DNA of 64,000 nucleotides, taken from contig NC_052017.1 of NCBI RefSeq assembly GCF_015832195.1, forward strand, positions 69,999,801-70,063,800, in the 5' to 3' direction. Positions 13,179-24,765 of this stretch are shown piece by piece. A program made the position numbers and the translations under genes. The first letter of the stretch is position 1. Each line of letters opens with the position of its first letter. The stretch is from Motacilla alba alba (Eukaryota > Chordata > Aves > Passeriformes > Motacillidae). The notes beneath the pieces are model-generated. The model did not search any database. It was not told the origin of the DNA and was given only the letters and a program-made list of their open reading frames with translations.

Positions 13179-15324
13179 AAAAGCTCATGTTTAATATTGG
13201 ATCACATGTTGTTGCCTGAGATGCAATCTGCTCACATATTCAGTTTTCTTCCTGCTTAAGGACTGTTATCATTGATATTTGATAAAACACTGTGATACTA
13301 TTATCATGTAAGTGGGGGAAAAAAGCGTCAAAAGCTACTGGCTTATTTTGATTTTAAACAGAGGTTAATCAAGGACACACTAACTAGTTGTGGAACTAAA
13401 TTCCTAGATTCATAAATCTGCCCAAGTATTTTTTACAGGTTAACTGTGAGCAAAAGCTGTTTGAAAAGTAGCAGCCTTGCCTAGTGAAAAATAAGCTTGG
13501 ACAGACTGAGCTTTAAAGAGCTCAGGTATTAGCTGCCGAGAGAGTATAAAAGCAGGAAAAGTTTAAATGACAGTGAGCTCTGCCACAGCAGAAGTAGGAT
13601 GGGGTTTGGAAAGAGTGTGAAGTGATCTAAGGCTGGCTTAGATTCCTCACTTCAGGGAGGGAAGCAGCAGGTGGCAGAGTCTCCTGCAAGAGGGCTCTTC
13701 CCTGACAGGCTGGGGAGTAGAGGACAAGGGAAAGGCTCAGAACTGCACCTGCTTTTTCTATGACCTGGAAAACAATCAAATCAGAAGGCAAATGACATAT
13801 TTTCTTCGATGTGTACAGAAAGATGGGGACCAATTTGGACTACAGCAGAACGCCTTTAGGCCACGAATCAAACACCACAAATTACAGTATAACTACAGCA
13901 TTGCCACCAAAATCTGTTGGTTTTGAGGTACCCTGCCTCTAACAGTGCCAGTAGAAGCACTGTTTTCAGTAAAAGCATCAGCAGTTCTGCAATTATGTTC
14001 CTCAATCTGACTCACAGACCTCTCATTCAAGATTTAGAAGGCTGTACAGATTCACATACAGATGATTCTTCAGTTTTAACTAACCCTGAAGGAAGCAATT
14101 GAGTTTTCACAGGGGCCTGTGATAATATACCAAAGCCAACAGTCATGCAGATAAAATGGTAATGATGATCCTTTGCAACTTGAAACATAAATTTGAATCC
14201 TGCCAAAAACTCAAAATATAATTATTGTTGCACTGATCAGAGTGAAGGCAAATAAGCCAGAACATCCAGAAGAGTCACATACCAGAAAATGTTTTTCAAA
14301 TGCTAAGCCCAGCTAAAGCAGTTTGAGTATTTTAGCAAGAAACCATAAAAAGATTATTTTTTCATTCCTGTCAAGTCTCCAAGACTACAGCAACTCCTAA
14401 GCACCCCCACAACAGGACTTTTGTTCTGTGCAAGGCATTAGAAGAGATGCCTCAAGGAATTATGAGCAGACCACTCATTTGGCTATCTTGATATTCATGG
14501 CTGAATTCCTCTGTTTTAACTCCTCCCCAGTCCTGGAGGGAAACTAGCTGTATTCACAAGGATAAAGAAAAGCAAGGAATTTGATTGAAACAGCAGGACT
14601 GTCTTTAGAATCACAGAACCTACCCTGCTTCATAGGAAGCAGGATGGGACAGGAGTTATCTTTCAGTGATGTTAAAGAACTAACATCTCACCACAAGCAG
14701 CCCGAGGAAGCTCTGGATACACAACACACTGACATCCTGCTTGGTGCAGAGACTTCAAACTTTATTTAATAAATACCCACAGCCACTTGCTTTGGATTCT
14801 GGAGTAAAGCTCTTTATCCCAGCGATGAAAGGCATATGGAATACATTACCATCAGAAGTTATAAAATACCAGCTCATTATGGGATATAAAAGTACTTGGG
14901 GAGAAAAAAAAACCCTCTCTTCAGCAATACGGCTGATTAAGTTGCAAGTACTCAGTATTCCCCCCCTGTTTGAAAAGTACAGCCAATAAAGTCTGTCTCT
15001 AAAGATCAACTTAAGACATTACCAAAATAAGAGCAGGGAAAAGTGTTGACATAAGAAACACGTTCACTTCTGTGCAGCAGGTCTTATTTTTATTACTAAT
15101 ATTGGTTTGATGGAATGAAAACTAAAAATTCCTCATGACCTGCATGGTGCAGGCAGCCCGGCCAGCTGGAGAGACTGCCCGCCCCAAGCCATCTCGCGTA
15201 TTTGCCAGTGGTAAGAGAGGCTTAAGTTATTATTCAGTAGGAATAGTGTCGAAGTTTGAGACTTCTCAGAAGTGACTGAATTATCTCTGAGTGCCTAATT
15301 TAGGGATGTACTTTTCCTGCTACA

Positions 15325-15565
15325 GCTGGGCAGCTACAGAGGTCATCATCCTACTCTGCACAGTACTGGGCCCCCAACACGAGGCCAGCATTGCATCAAC
15401 CCCACCACATCAGGTGTTCCTCGCAAGGTGTCCCCGAGCTCTTTCAGACAAAACAGGCTACTTTCATTTCCTCCTTCTCCTTTTGACTGAGAGGCCTTAG
15501 GGACAGCTCATGGTGAGCAGTTCAGCATGGAGAGCAGAGGAACGGCACGTAGGGGATAGAGCTGT
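15325..15565 (+). mobile_element. Decayed CR1 LINE fragment, near the end of the coding region
   Basis: Two blocks fit the CR1 segment after the reverse transcriptase. One is 'cagtactgggcccccaacac' near 15361-15380. The other is 'gcagttcagcatggagagca' near 15517-15536, corresponding to the usual 'ggggcccccaacacaag' and 'ctgttcagcctggagaagag'. They are about 150 bp apart, as in CR1 elements. The sequence between them is poorly conserved, so the copy is old. The ORF at 15291-15500 is spurious. Confidence 0.5.
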
Positions 15566-17354
15566 GACACAGTGGCTGCTGCTGGAGAGGATATGTAATC
15601 AAACCCACCCATAGCTTTCTTGTTTCAGAAACAAGATATGACACACAGAAATATTCTGCAAATATCAATTCTTGTACACATTGGAGCAAAAGAACACCCA
15701 AAAACCCAAATTCAGTTTCAAAGATTTTGATCTGAATCCACTTGGGAAAGCTGGACTATTCCCTAGCTGGTCAGGGAGGCCAGCAGGGGGGGTGGCAGCC
15801 CCTGAGTTCACATCTGGAGCACCATCCCCATCACCCCACTGAACTGAAACCAGAACAGCTCATCCCACCTTGCCTGCAAACCCGCAAATCAAAGCTCAGC
15901 GTTGGTCCTGCCTAAATATAAGTGCAAAGAGGCCCCAATTAGCTCAAAACACAGAAAGCCCTTGAGTGTCTTTGCCCACCTTTTGGGAAACACCGCAGCA
16001 ATTGCTGTTGCTGAAACCTTACTGCCACATCATTCTGCAGATTTCTACTTTTGCTCAAGCCCTTTCATTAAATACAGATGAAAGTACTGCCTGCAATGTT
16101 TTTGAAGCTTTTCAGTCATGTAAGGCTGCTTCCCCTTTCATTCTCGTCAAACTAAGGACAGCAGTGATGACTTCAGGCAAGGCCCAGTGCAATGAGATGT
16201 ATAAAAATAAAGCAGCAAGTGAGATTTAGAAAAGAAAAAAGAGGGTAGGAAAGGAAGAAAAAAAAATACAAGTAAAACCTCAAACAATTGTACCGCTCTT
16301 TTTTTATTTGAAACTTACAAAGAAAACCTACACACAGACATAAGCTTATTAGAAATATTTTTTCTTGTCCCTACTGTCTTAATTTAGGAACAAAGGCACA
16401 GAATTAGCAGGTTTTACATTTAACTAAGACCAAGGATTCACCTCACAGTCTCTACTAGCAGGCTGCTTTTGCAAAAGTAACAGACCAATAATACATATCA
16501 AAGTTTCACCTGTCAAATTATTCCAAATTTAGCAATTGAATTTCTTCCCTCAAATCTACTTAGACACTTAAAGATTGCTCCAAGATCTAACACAAGGCTG
16601 CAGACTGATTCTATACTGCTCAGTCAAGGAGGAACTTGGTCACCATTATACTGTTCTTAAAGGCATGTAACTATCAGCCTAGTTCCACAGTTTATTCATT
16701 ATCTCCTCATTTTGCTGCACTCTGTATGGTATGGGTGCTGGGGGAAACTGAAGCAGTTAAGTTTCCTTTAGGAATTAGCAGTTCAAGCTCTACTACTTGA
16801 AGGCTCTACTACCTTTTCACCTGAGAAAGAAAAGCAGACTCCAAATGATGAATTTTACTGAACTGTGTTAAACTCATCCTTTAGGGAAACATTCACTATG
16901 AGACAAAACTGGCAGAGTAGAACACAGACAAGCCTTTAGTCTTTCTAAAAGATGTTCCTCCTACTTTACAGGAAGATCACCCTTAAAAGCAAGGATTACC
17001 ACTACATCATATGATAGAATAAAACATAGTTAATAGTTTTATAGCCATAATCCTGCCTTCCACTTCAGAGTAAATCCTCCCTGGAGGAAAGGTTTGTATG
17101 TATTTAATAATTCAGAAAATATCCCTCTTTCCCTACTGAGACAGAGTTCAGTCTTTGTTCACTTGATCATTCCCTTTACCTTGTTCTCACCATCTTGATA
17201 CAGGAGTCCTAAAACCACGGTATCAACACTTCGAAGGATATCACAGGCAAAATGTAACAAAAATTACTTCTCCGAAAAGCTTTTCTATCAAATGTCATGT
17301 AGATCCATGGATGATGGCTGTAATATCACTAATGTCTAAAACTAAGTATCAAAG

Positions 17355-17374
17355 TATATAAGCATATATAAGCA
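17355..17374. repeat. 10-bp exact tandem duplication
   Basis: tatataagca is repeated twice without mismatch. Confidence 0.85.
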
Positions 17375-20195
17375 AAAGCTTCTGAAGGCAAATCTAACAG
17401 TGATTGGGCAGAATTCATTGAAGAGTCATTGTTAACCAGCACAACTCCTACACCAGGAGGACCTAATAAAGGCAACAAGCTAAAGCAGGATATGTAGCAG
17501 TGGACAGGACACTATTTGCAATTAAAAGCACACAAGCACAGAGGAAATTAATCAGGATTACTATGCAGAGACAGCAAACACAAAGCCTTGGAATGCAATT
17601 GTTCTGGCCTAGCAAGTGAACTCAAGATCCAGCTGCTTCAATGTTATTTTGACAGATTTTGAAGTTCAGTTTGTACATGCAAACATCCATGAACACAGAC
17701 TCACCCCCAACAAACTGAAAACCCACCGGTTCTTAAACTCTTCACTCCCATCTATCCCTACAGACTATTCCTGCAGCTGAAACATGGGTCCTTCATATTC
17801 AAACTCTCAGACCTTTGCATCTCCATTCACTTCACCTGCCTGCAAGAAATCCAAGCAAGTTATATGCAGGCAGGGTTGTTTACGTTAGCAAAATAAAGGC
17901 ACACTTGATGTCCAAACTTCTGCTTGGAAGCAGAAGTTTGCTTTAACTTCTGTATTAAAAATACAATGGAGATGTAGGCTGAATTCTGTTGTTTTGTTCA
18001 AACATCTCATTTTGAAGAAAGCTTATAAAAGTGAGAGAGTACCTGCTCTCCAGGAGCAAAACTCAATACCAGCTCTTTTGGGAAAGAACCATATGTCACC
18101 TCTCCAAGGAGAAATAACTGAAATATCCTGAAAATGTACCATCAAGAAAAAAATGTCATCTTCCTCCTCTGCTTTAACAAAGTTGCAAAAAGCTGCAATA
18201 TTGGTCTAGAGGCTTCCAGGGAGTCTTATCTAAAACAACTTTCCTATCTTGAACTTAGGATTAATTTAAGGAAGCTACTGATTAAGTTCTTCAGTAATAT
18301 AATCTACCAAGTATTTTTGGTCAAAGTAATTTTAAAACAGAGTTAGTCTTACACTGGGAAGACTTGTGCTAAATTCTAGTCAAATTCCTTACATGTATTT
18401 CTTTAAAAGAATACTTTAGCAATACATTTCAAGTTATCCCTTATTAAGATGGCCTCAAAAAACTCCACTTTCAAGTTATACAGCTCTATGCACTGATATT
18501 AAAGAGGTGAAAATGTAATAGATGGGGCCAAAAAAAAAAAGACTTACAAACTCACCAGTACTTGCCATGACTTTTATGACAGCATGTACAGCTTCTGAAA
18601 GATGGGATCCAGTGAATGCTCAACTGACCTTTCCCCTTTCTTCCCAATTCAGCCCCTATAAGCACAGCTAAACAAAATGCTGAAAATGCACTTTTTTTCT
18701 GGTGAAGTCATGCACAAATTGAATTCTACTTGTTATATTCCCAACGCACAATAAAGCCACAAGCGGAGTAAAATCCCTGGCATCCCAAAGGATACTTATC
18801 CTCTCCAAAGCAATTGCTGTATTGGCAAAAGCTCTGAGCTAACCAACTGTTTTAGGCAAAGCTTGAGTCTTGATGGAATTGAAGAGCAAAATTACACTGA
18901 AGTTAGCAGCAGCTTTCAGGTTTTATCAGTGTTAGATGCTCAACATGAGGCATGGCAATGTAAGCTCAAAATAACCACTTGAACGCACACTCCTCTGAGA
19001 AGGAAGAATGACAGCCCCTGGCAGGAGCTCATCTGTATGCCTTAGTACTACAATAGAAATGTAGGAATCCATGCTCCTTACCAGCACAAGTTTAGCAAAT
19101 CCCCATGCGCCCTTGGAACGTACCTGCCTTGCCCCAAGGAGGGAAGATGTGGGTAGTCAAACATATTTAAAAAGCTACAGAGGAGCACATGTGCATGCTA
19201 GGTCAAGAATTGTTTTGCATGAAGTTCTTACATAACACAAATGTCACCTTTCAGAGTATTCTAGACTACAATTCCTTCAACTGCAAGATGATTAAGCCAT
19301 TTTCTATGTTAAACGTATTCAAGTTCCAAGTACAGTGATTTTTCTCCTTGTTCTTTCATCAGAAGAAACAAGTCAGGCATCCTACATATCTAAAAGCATA
19401 TAGTAATCTAAATCCTTGTTACGGTAAAACATTTTAAGCGTGACACTTCCTACCACTGTACCAGCACTGTTGCATACATCAAAATCTAAACTCAAGATTT
19501 ATTATAGGACCCAACTGATAAACAGCTTATATCAAATCAATTCTGTAGAGTATTGCAAGGCTATTACTAGCACATCTCAACTATGTCTAGCTTTAAAAAA
19601 TCACAAATAACTGTGATATGAAACTATACTGAAAAATTTATAACTTGTCCAGTCAAGTCCCTCCAAAGTTTAGCCCTGCAAAGAGAACGCCAGAATTCTG
19701 GACTTGGAATTGGCAACATCTACAATCAAAAGCCACAATACCCAATAAATAAAAAAGAGAGGAACTAGTAGATAAAGACTGAGTGACTGCTTAAATTGCA
19801 CAAAAGCCAGAAGAAACAGCACAAGCAATTAGTCAAAGACTTATCTGTCATTAAAATTCAGCTTCATTAGCATGAGATTTCAAGATATTGCTAGAAGGAA
19901 TTCTGGCTGACCTTATAATCCAATGTTACTCCGTCGTATCAGGTAGTGTGTTCACAACTTGCTAGGTAAGCTTAGTTCATACACGTTATGTCTATACCCT
20001 GGCTGCCTTTCCTATGTAGTAGACATCAATATTTATACGTGCATGTGATTTTATGTAGTATGCTCATACAAACCTTTTGTTTTAAGGGGCTAGTCAGAGC
20101 CATAATGGTTTTGGTTCTGACTTCAGTAAGTAGGCATGGAGTACATATTCAGCTGAACTGAGAGCTGCAACAAGCCACCAGGACACTCTCGGTTG

Positions 20196-20229
20196 CCTCT
20201 TTCTCCCTCTCACCTCTTTCTCCCTCTCC
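20196..20229. repeat. 17-bp tandem duplication in a pyrimidine tract
   Basis: Two adjacent copies, cctctttctccctctca (20196-20212) and cctctttctccctctcc (20213-20229), differ at the last base only. Confidence 0.9.
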
Positions 20230-22425
20230 TACAACACTGCAGAGACTGTTCCTAACACCACCCTTAACAGCCCTTCTTTTTCACTTCTCTCTTATCAGCA
20301 AGAGCAGCTTCAAAGAATCACATAGAAGCCTGGATGATGAAAAAGGAGAGACAGGATTTGCAGATACCCTTGGAAAGCTTCACTACCTGGATTTCTGCCT
20401 GCTTGTAGCCATCCACCTTATTTCCTTGCTAAAGAACACAGACCCTTTGATTCATGCTAACTTGACTTCAATCATTCAAGTGTTTTCTTTTTCCCAATTT
20501 ACATGACAAAGCTTGGATTGTGCTGATATACATTAAACGTGGGTCAGCAGCAAAATTCTGTGCCTCAGACCGCATTCCTGAGTGTAAAAAAAATCAACAC
20601 AAGACAGAAGGAAAGCTGATTTTATAAAGTGTGAAGAAGGAAACAGTGGGGAGAGATATGCATTATGAAGAAACATGAAAGAGAACATTTTCTCAATGCT
20701 TTTCTACCCCTAGAAACAGGCAGAGAAGATTTATCACATGCCCACAGATATCAGGTTTGACACAGTTTCTTCTCTTTCCTACCTCAGAGACTAGGAGTAA
20801 CTGGATAGCATATGGGAATTGTCCAGGAGTGTACATCATACGGTTTTATTACAAAGGAGAGGAAAAAACCAGAAGACATTGGCTTTTTCCATTCCCTTTT
20901 TAAATTAAATGAACTATCACACATCTGAGTCATCTCCAAACCCATCAGTTTTCTGTCCAAAGCACTCCATGGGTCTGTGAAAGGATAATCACAAGTACTA
21001 GCTCATAAGCCTGACTACACGCTAAAAGCTTCTTCTTTGGTGCTATACATCCCTATAAGAAAAATGTTGAAAATTCCCACATCCACAGCAAGAGCAGGAA
21101 AAAGCCTGTACAAACGTCCAGTTTCCCAAGTACACAGTCTGATTTGGAGCTCCTGAGGCCTCAGGAAGTTATCTAGGAGAAATCAAAACAAGTTCATAAA
21201 TTTCAGCTTTGACAGGAAAGTGAGCATTCTAAAAACAACCTCAGAAATTTAAATTCATCAGAGCACCACTTTAACTCTGGTTCCTGATAATTTTGGAAAA
21301 GGATCCATAAATACCCACCATGAGTCCTTTGTACAACACTAGTAGGATCAACCTGGAGCTAGGGCTACTCGTCAAAGTCTCCTCCTTTCAGTGAAAATAC
21401 CCAGAGGAGTCTGAAAAGCCCACCCACATATGGGAGGACCCCATCCTGAAAGTCGAGCATCAGCTTTACTGGCATTTGAATCCAAGACCTCTCAATACCA
21501 CAAGAGCAGTCCTGTTTAACAGTGTTCAGCATAATAGACAGCATAAGTAAGTCCATCTAAGTGTATTGATTGTGGTCTGACCATAATAGTATTTCATTCT
21601 TCTGCCCTACAAATGAATGCTTTCTCTACCATTGCAAAAAATATTGTGGCTACACAGAGACACAGCAGTTAAACTGTTTACTTTGAAAAAAGCTGAGCAA
21701 ATGAAACTCTTCTGCCCTCCATCCTTGCCCAATGCTAACATCTAAAAATGAAAATATGGCAACAAAACTAAAACCATTCCCCTCCAAAGTACATCCTTTC
21801 AAAGTTCAGCACATCTTAATCTTATTAAAACTGTATTGAACCCTCCACCCTGTAATCAGGGGCAAAACCTAAAATATGCAAGATCTCATTTAAGCAGACT
21901 CTCCATTTTGACCCACCCACTCTTGCTGACCAATTGTCTTAAGTGCCTGGCTCTTTACAGAGGAAGGGATCACATTACATTTGTCTTTCTGAAAGCCATT
22001 TCACAGGTCACTTCCATGCAGACGAATGCAAATGGCCAGGACTTTACGATCACAAACCCTAATAGCAGAAATCCTCTCCGGTGCTATCTCACCTGAATAC
22101 AGAGGAGGAACAAGAGATGGTGGATCAAAACCACCTCATCCACCTCTCCTTTCCAGGGATCTACTGTGTGAGTGGAGACAGCCACACATCCACAACAAGG
22201 AACAGTATTAAAGCTCTTCTCTCTAAAGCACACATGAAGCTTTGCTGTCAGAAAAACCACAGGAAAGGTCTGTGATCCTCTCATTCACAAACATTTGCAG
22301 GATTAAATCTGAAAAGCTTTTGGACAGATTTTGAAAAGAATCCTTCCCAAAATACTATCATTTTGATTCCTCTGCCCACTCACCCTCCTTTGAGGGAGAA
22401 CTGAGACTCCTGAAGATTTTAAGAC

Positions 22426-22439
22426 TTTTTTTTTTTTTT
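22426..22439 (+). repeat. Poly(T), 14 nt
   Basis: Uninterrupted T run within the large intron; poly(A) on the PHLPP1 sense strand. Confidence 0.9.
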
Positions 22440-22915
22440 GACACTTTCTATTTATGTTCCAGATATCTTCATCTCCACCTCAGCAAGAAAGGAAAGGAAG
22501 AAGTCAAGGATATATTACAGTTGCAGCACTTTAATTTATAGTATCACAGCAACAAGAATTTATTAAGTGAAATTTATTATTAGGAGCAAAACAATAATTA
22601 ATTTAAATTACAAACTGCTTACTTTGCACATGGGAAGCATGTTGAGTACAAATGCCAAGCACTGCCAACCTCCAAAAGAACATTATTCTATTATACTTCA
22701 GATCTGTAGAACTCACATTTTGAATTTTTTTTAACGGAAGTTTCATATACAGTATTGTTACCTTAACAGATTTAATGAGATATTCCAATTTCTAAGCATT
22801 TAGGTAGATGATTTCTAGATTGCTAGACAGATGACATTCAGCTACATAAGGACAATGAGACTAAAATGAAACACCATAAAATTATTCAATGTAGCATTTT
22901 AAATGAAAAACAATC

Positions 22916-23180
22916 AAACCACAGAATATGCTGAGCTGGAAGGGACCCATCATGATCCTCAAGTCCAGCTCCTGGTCCTGTACAGCACCATCCCCAGACT
23001 CACACCATGTGCCTGAGAGCATTGTCTGAACACTTCCTGAACTCAGCCAGGCTTGGTGCTCTGACCACTTTCCTGGGGAGCCTGTTCCAGTGCCCCAGCC
23101 CTCAGGGGAAGAACCTTTTCCCAATATCCAACCCTGCCCTGAGAGAAGGCTTTCCCTGGCTGGAACACCGAGCAGGGAAC
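22916..23180 (-). mobile_element. CR1 LINE fragment, 3' end, comparatively well preserved
   Basis: The plus strand shows the reverse complement of a CR1 3' end. In order: 'cacagaatatgctgagctgg', 'aagggaccca', a 'ccatgtgcctgagagcattg' block, 'gaactcagccaggcttggtg', 'tcctggggagcctgttccag' and 'gaagaaccttttcccaatat'. The terminal CACAGAAT octamer that ends CR1 is present at about 22921. This is the clearest and probably youngest CR1 copy in the window. It is 5'-truncated near 23180. Open frames on both strands here are repeat-derived. Confidence 0.93.
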
Positions 23181-24730
23181 CTTTACCACCAGCAGAAGCA
23201 CCTCCCCAAAACTTGAGGAATCAACTGCTTGGCAACATAAGAAAAAGGCAGCCAGTCATCAGGATCTGCTTTCCACTTCAAGGAACATTGGCATCTCTAT
23301 TTTGGTTTTGCTATCAAACCTAGATGAGGAGAAGAAGGCTTGAGAACAGTCTTACACCATGGGAACATCTGCAAAGGTGTAATGGGAAGTAGGAAGGAGA
23401 GGGAGAATTGCACCTCCAATGCAGGAAAACATTTCTCCTTACTGCCCCAGTTTGTCTTGCTCAATATTCTACTCTAATCTGAGTTTTTATAGTGGCCTCC
23501 TGCTGGTTTTTGAAGCAAATAAGCCAGTGACCCAGAATGTAATTAAGGGAAAGGAACTGTGTAGTTTACCTCATCCAATTTGCATTTTGCATACTAACTC
23601 ATAGTATGAAAAGCTGTTTAGACATACTTTCTCTCACTGCTCTACTGAACTAGTTACTATTAGAATTGTTAATATAATGTGAGAAATCACTAGGTGAGTT
23701 TAAAAACACTTTGATTCACATTTACTTTAATCACCTTTTTCCTACAAAAGCATACAGTTGTTTAGACTGCTCACAAGCAGAGAGGCTTTGAGCAAGCATA
23801 GCAACTGTACTCAAACATTTACACAACTTGGCATTTCAGCAATTCTTGGCCAGTTGTTTTATCCTATAATCCACTTTCTTTCCATCTCCTTGAAATGCTT
23901 TCGCTAATCCTCTGCCTCAGGTTTTGCTACTTCCAGAGCAGAACTCATCACTGTCTCCACAAGCTGGCTTCAGCAGTGGTTCGTGTGCTCCTCCCCAGCA
24001 ATGACACAAACAGCCCAACGTCCTGTTAGGAAGGTTTATCCCATAAACCAAGACCACAGTTCCTTAACATGGCAGAGATCACTTCCCTGAAGCTACCTTA
24101 AATTCGTGGTAAAAATTATACAAAGCACATTACAAGACCAATGGCCAACCTGGAACCAAGAGTGCCATATCAGTCACTGAGGCCTGACAAATTTCTGCAT
24201 TTGAAATAAACTATTCAAAGTCTGTCTAATAAACTGTAGGGAAAAGGCCCTCAAATTTGTAGAACAGCACTAAGGAATGCTGGCCAGCATATTCTAACAT
24301 TCAGTAACATGCACAGCAAGCCAACCAGAACTTGCTACAGAAACAAAACTGGCCACTGTTCTCCAAAAAATAGGCTCTGCTTGAATTTGAACTTGGAGAT
24401 TTCAGCTCCAAGGATGCAATGATTTAGCAGCTGTCACAGAGGTCTTGTCTTACTGAATCATGAAGTACAGTCTGAGGACTTCATGTAGTTTCAAAATCCT
24501 TTGAGTATCTCTGGAAAATAAACTCATCAATTCACCAGAACCTAATCACTACAGGAAACAACTTTTTGACAACTTAGCTTTTTAACTGAGAAATTTTTTT
24601 TCTTCAAAGTGCAATCTGAAAGAGAAATTGCTCTTAACAGCTTAACTTGAAATAGTCAAATCTATAAAACTTAGTAATTTTAAACTGAGAGCATAGATTA
24701 TCTCTGAAGAAGAGTGTACTGCTGTGCTGG

Positions 24731-24765
24731 ATTTTTTGTTTGGTTGGTTTTTTGGAGTTTTTTTG
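24731..24765 (+). repeat. T/G-rich low-complexity tract
   Basis: Runs such as ttttttgtttggttggtttt are the complementary orientation of the A/C-rich tracts elsewhere in the window. Confidence 0.85.

Noticed and set aside
16735..16765. 'gggggaaactgaagcagtta' as a possible MIR fragment
   Set aside because: Short match with broken context on both sides.
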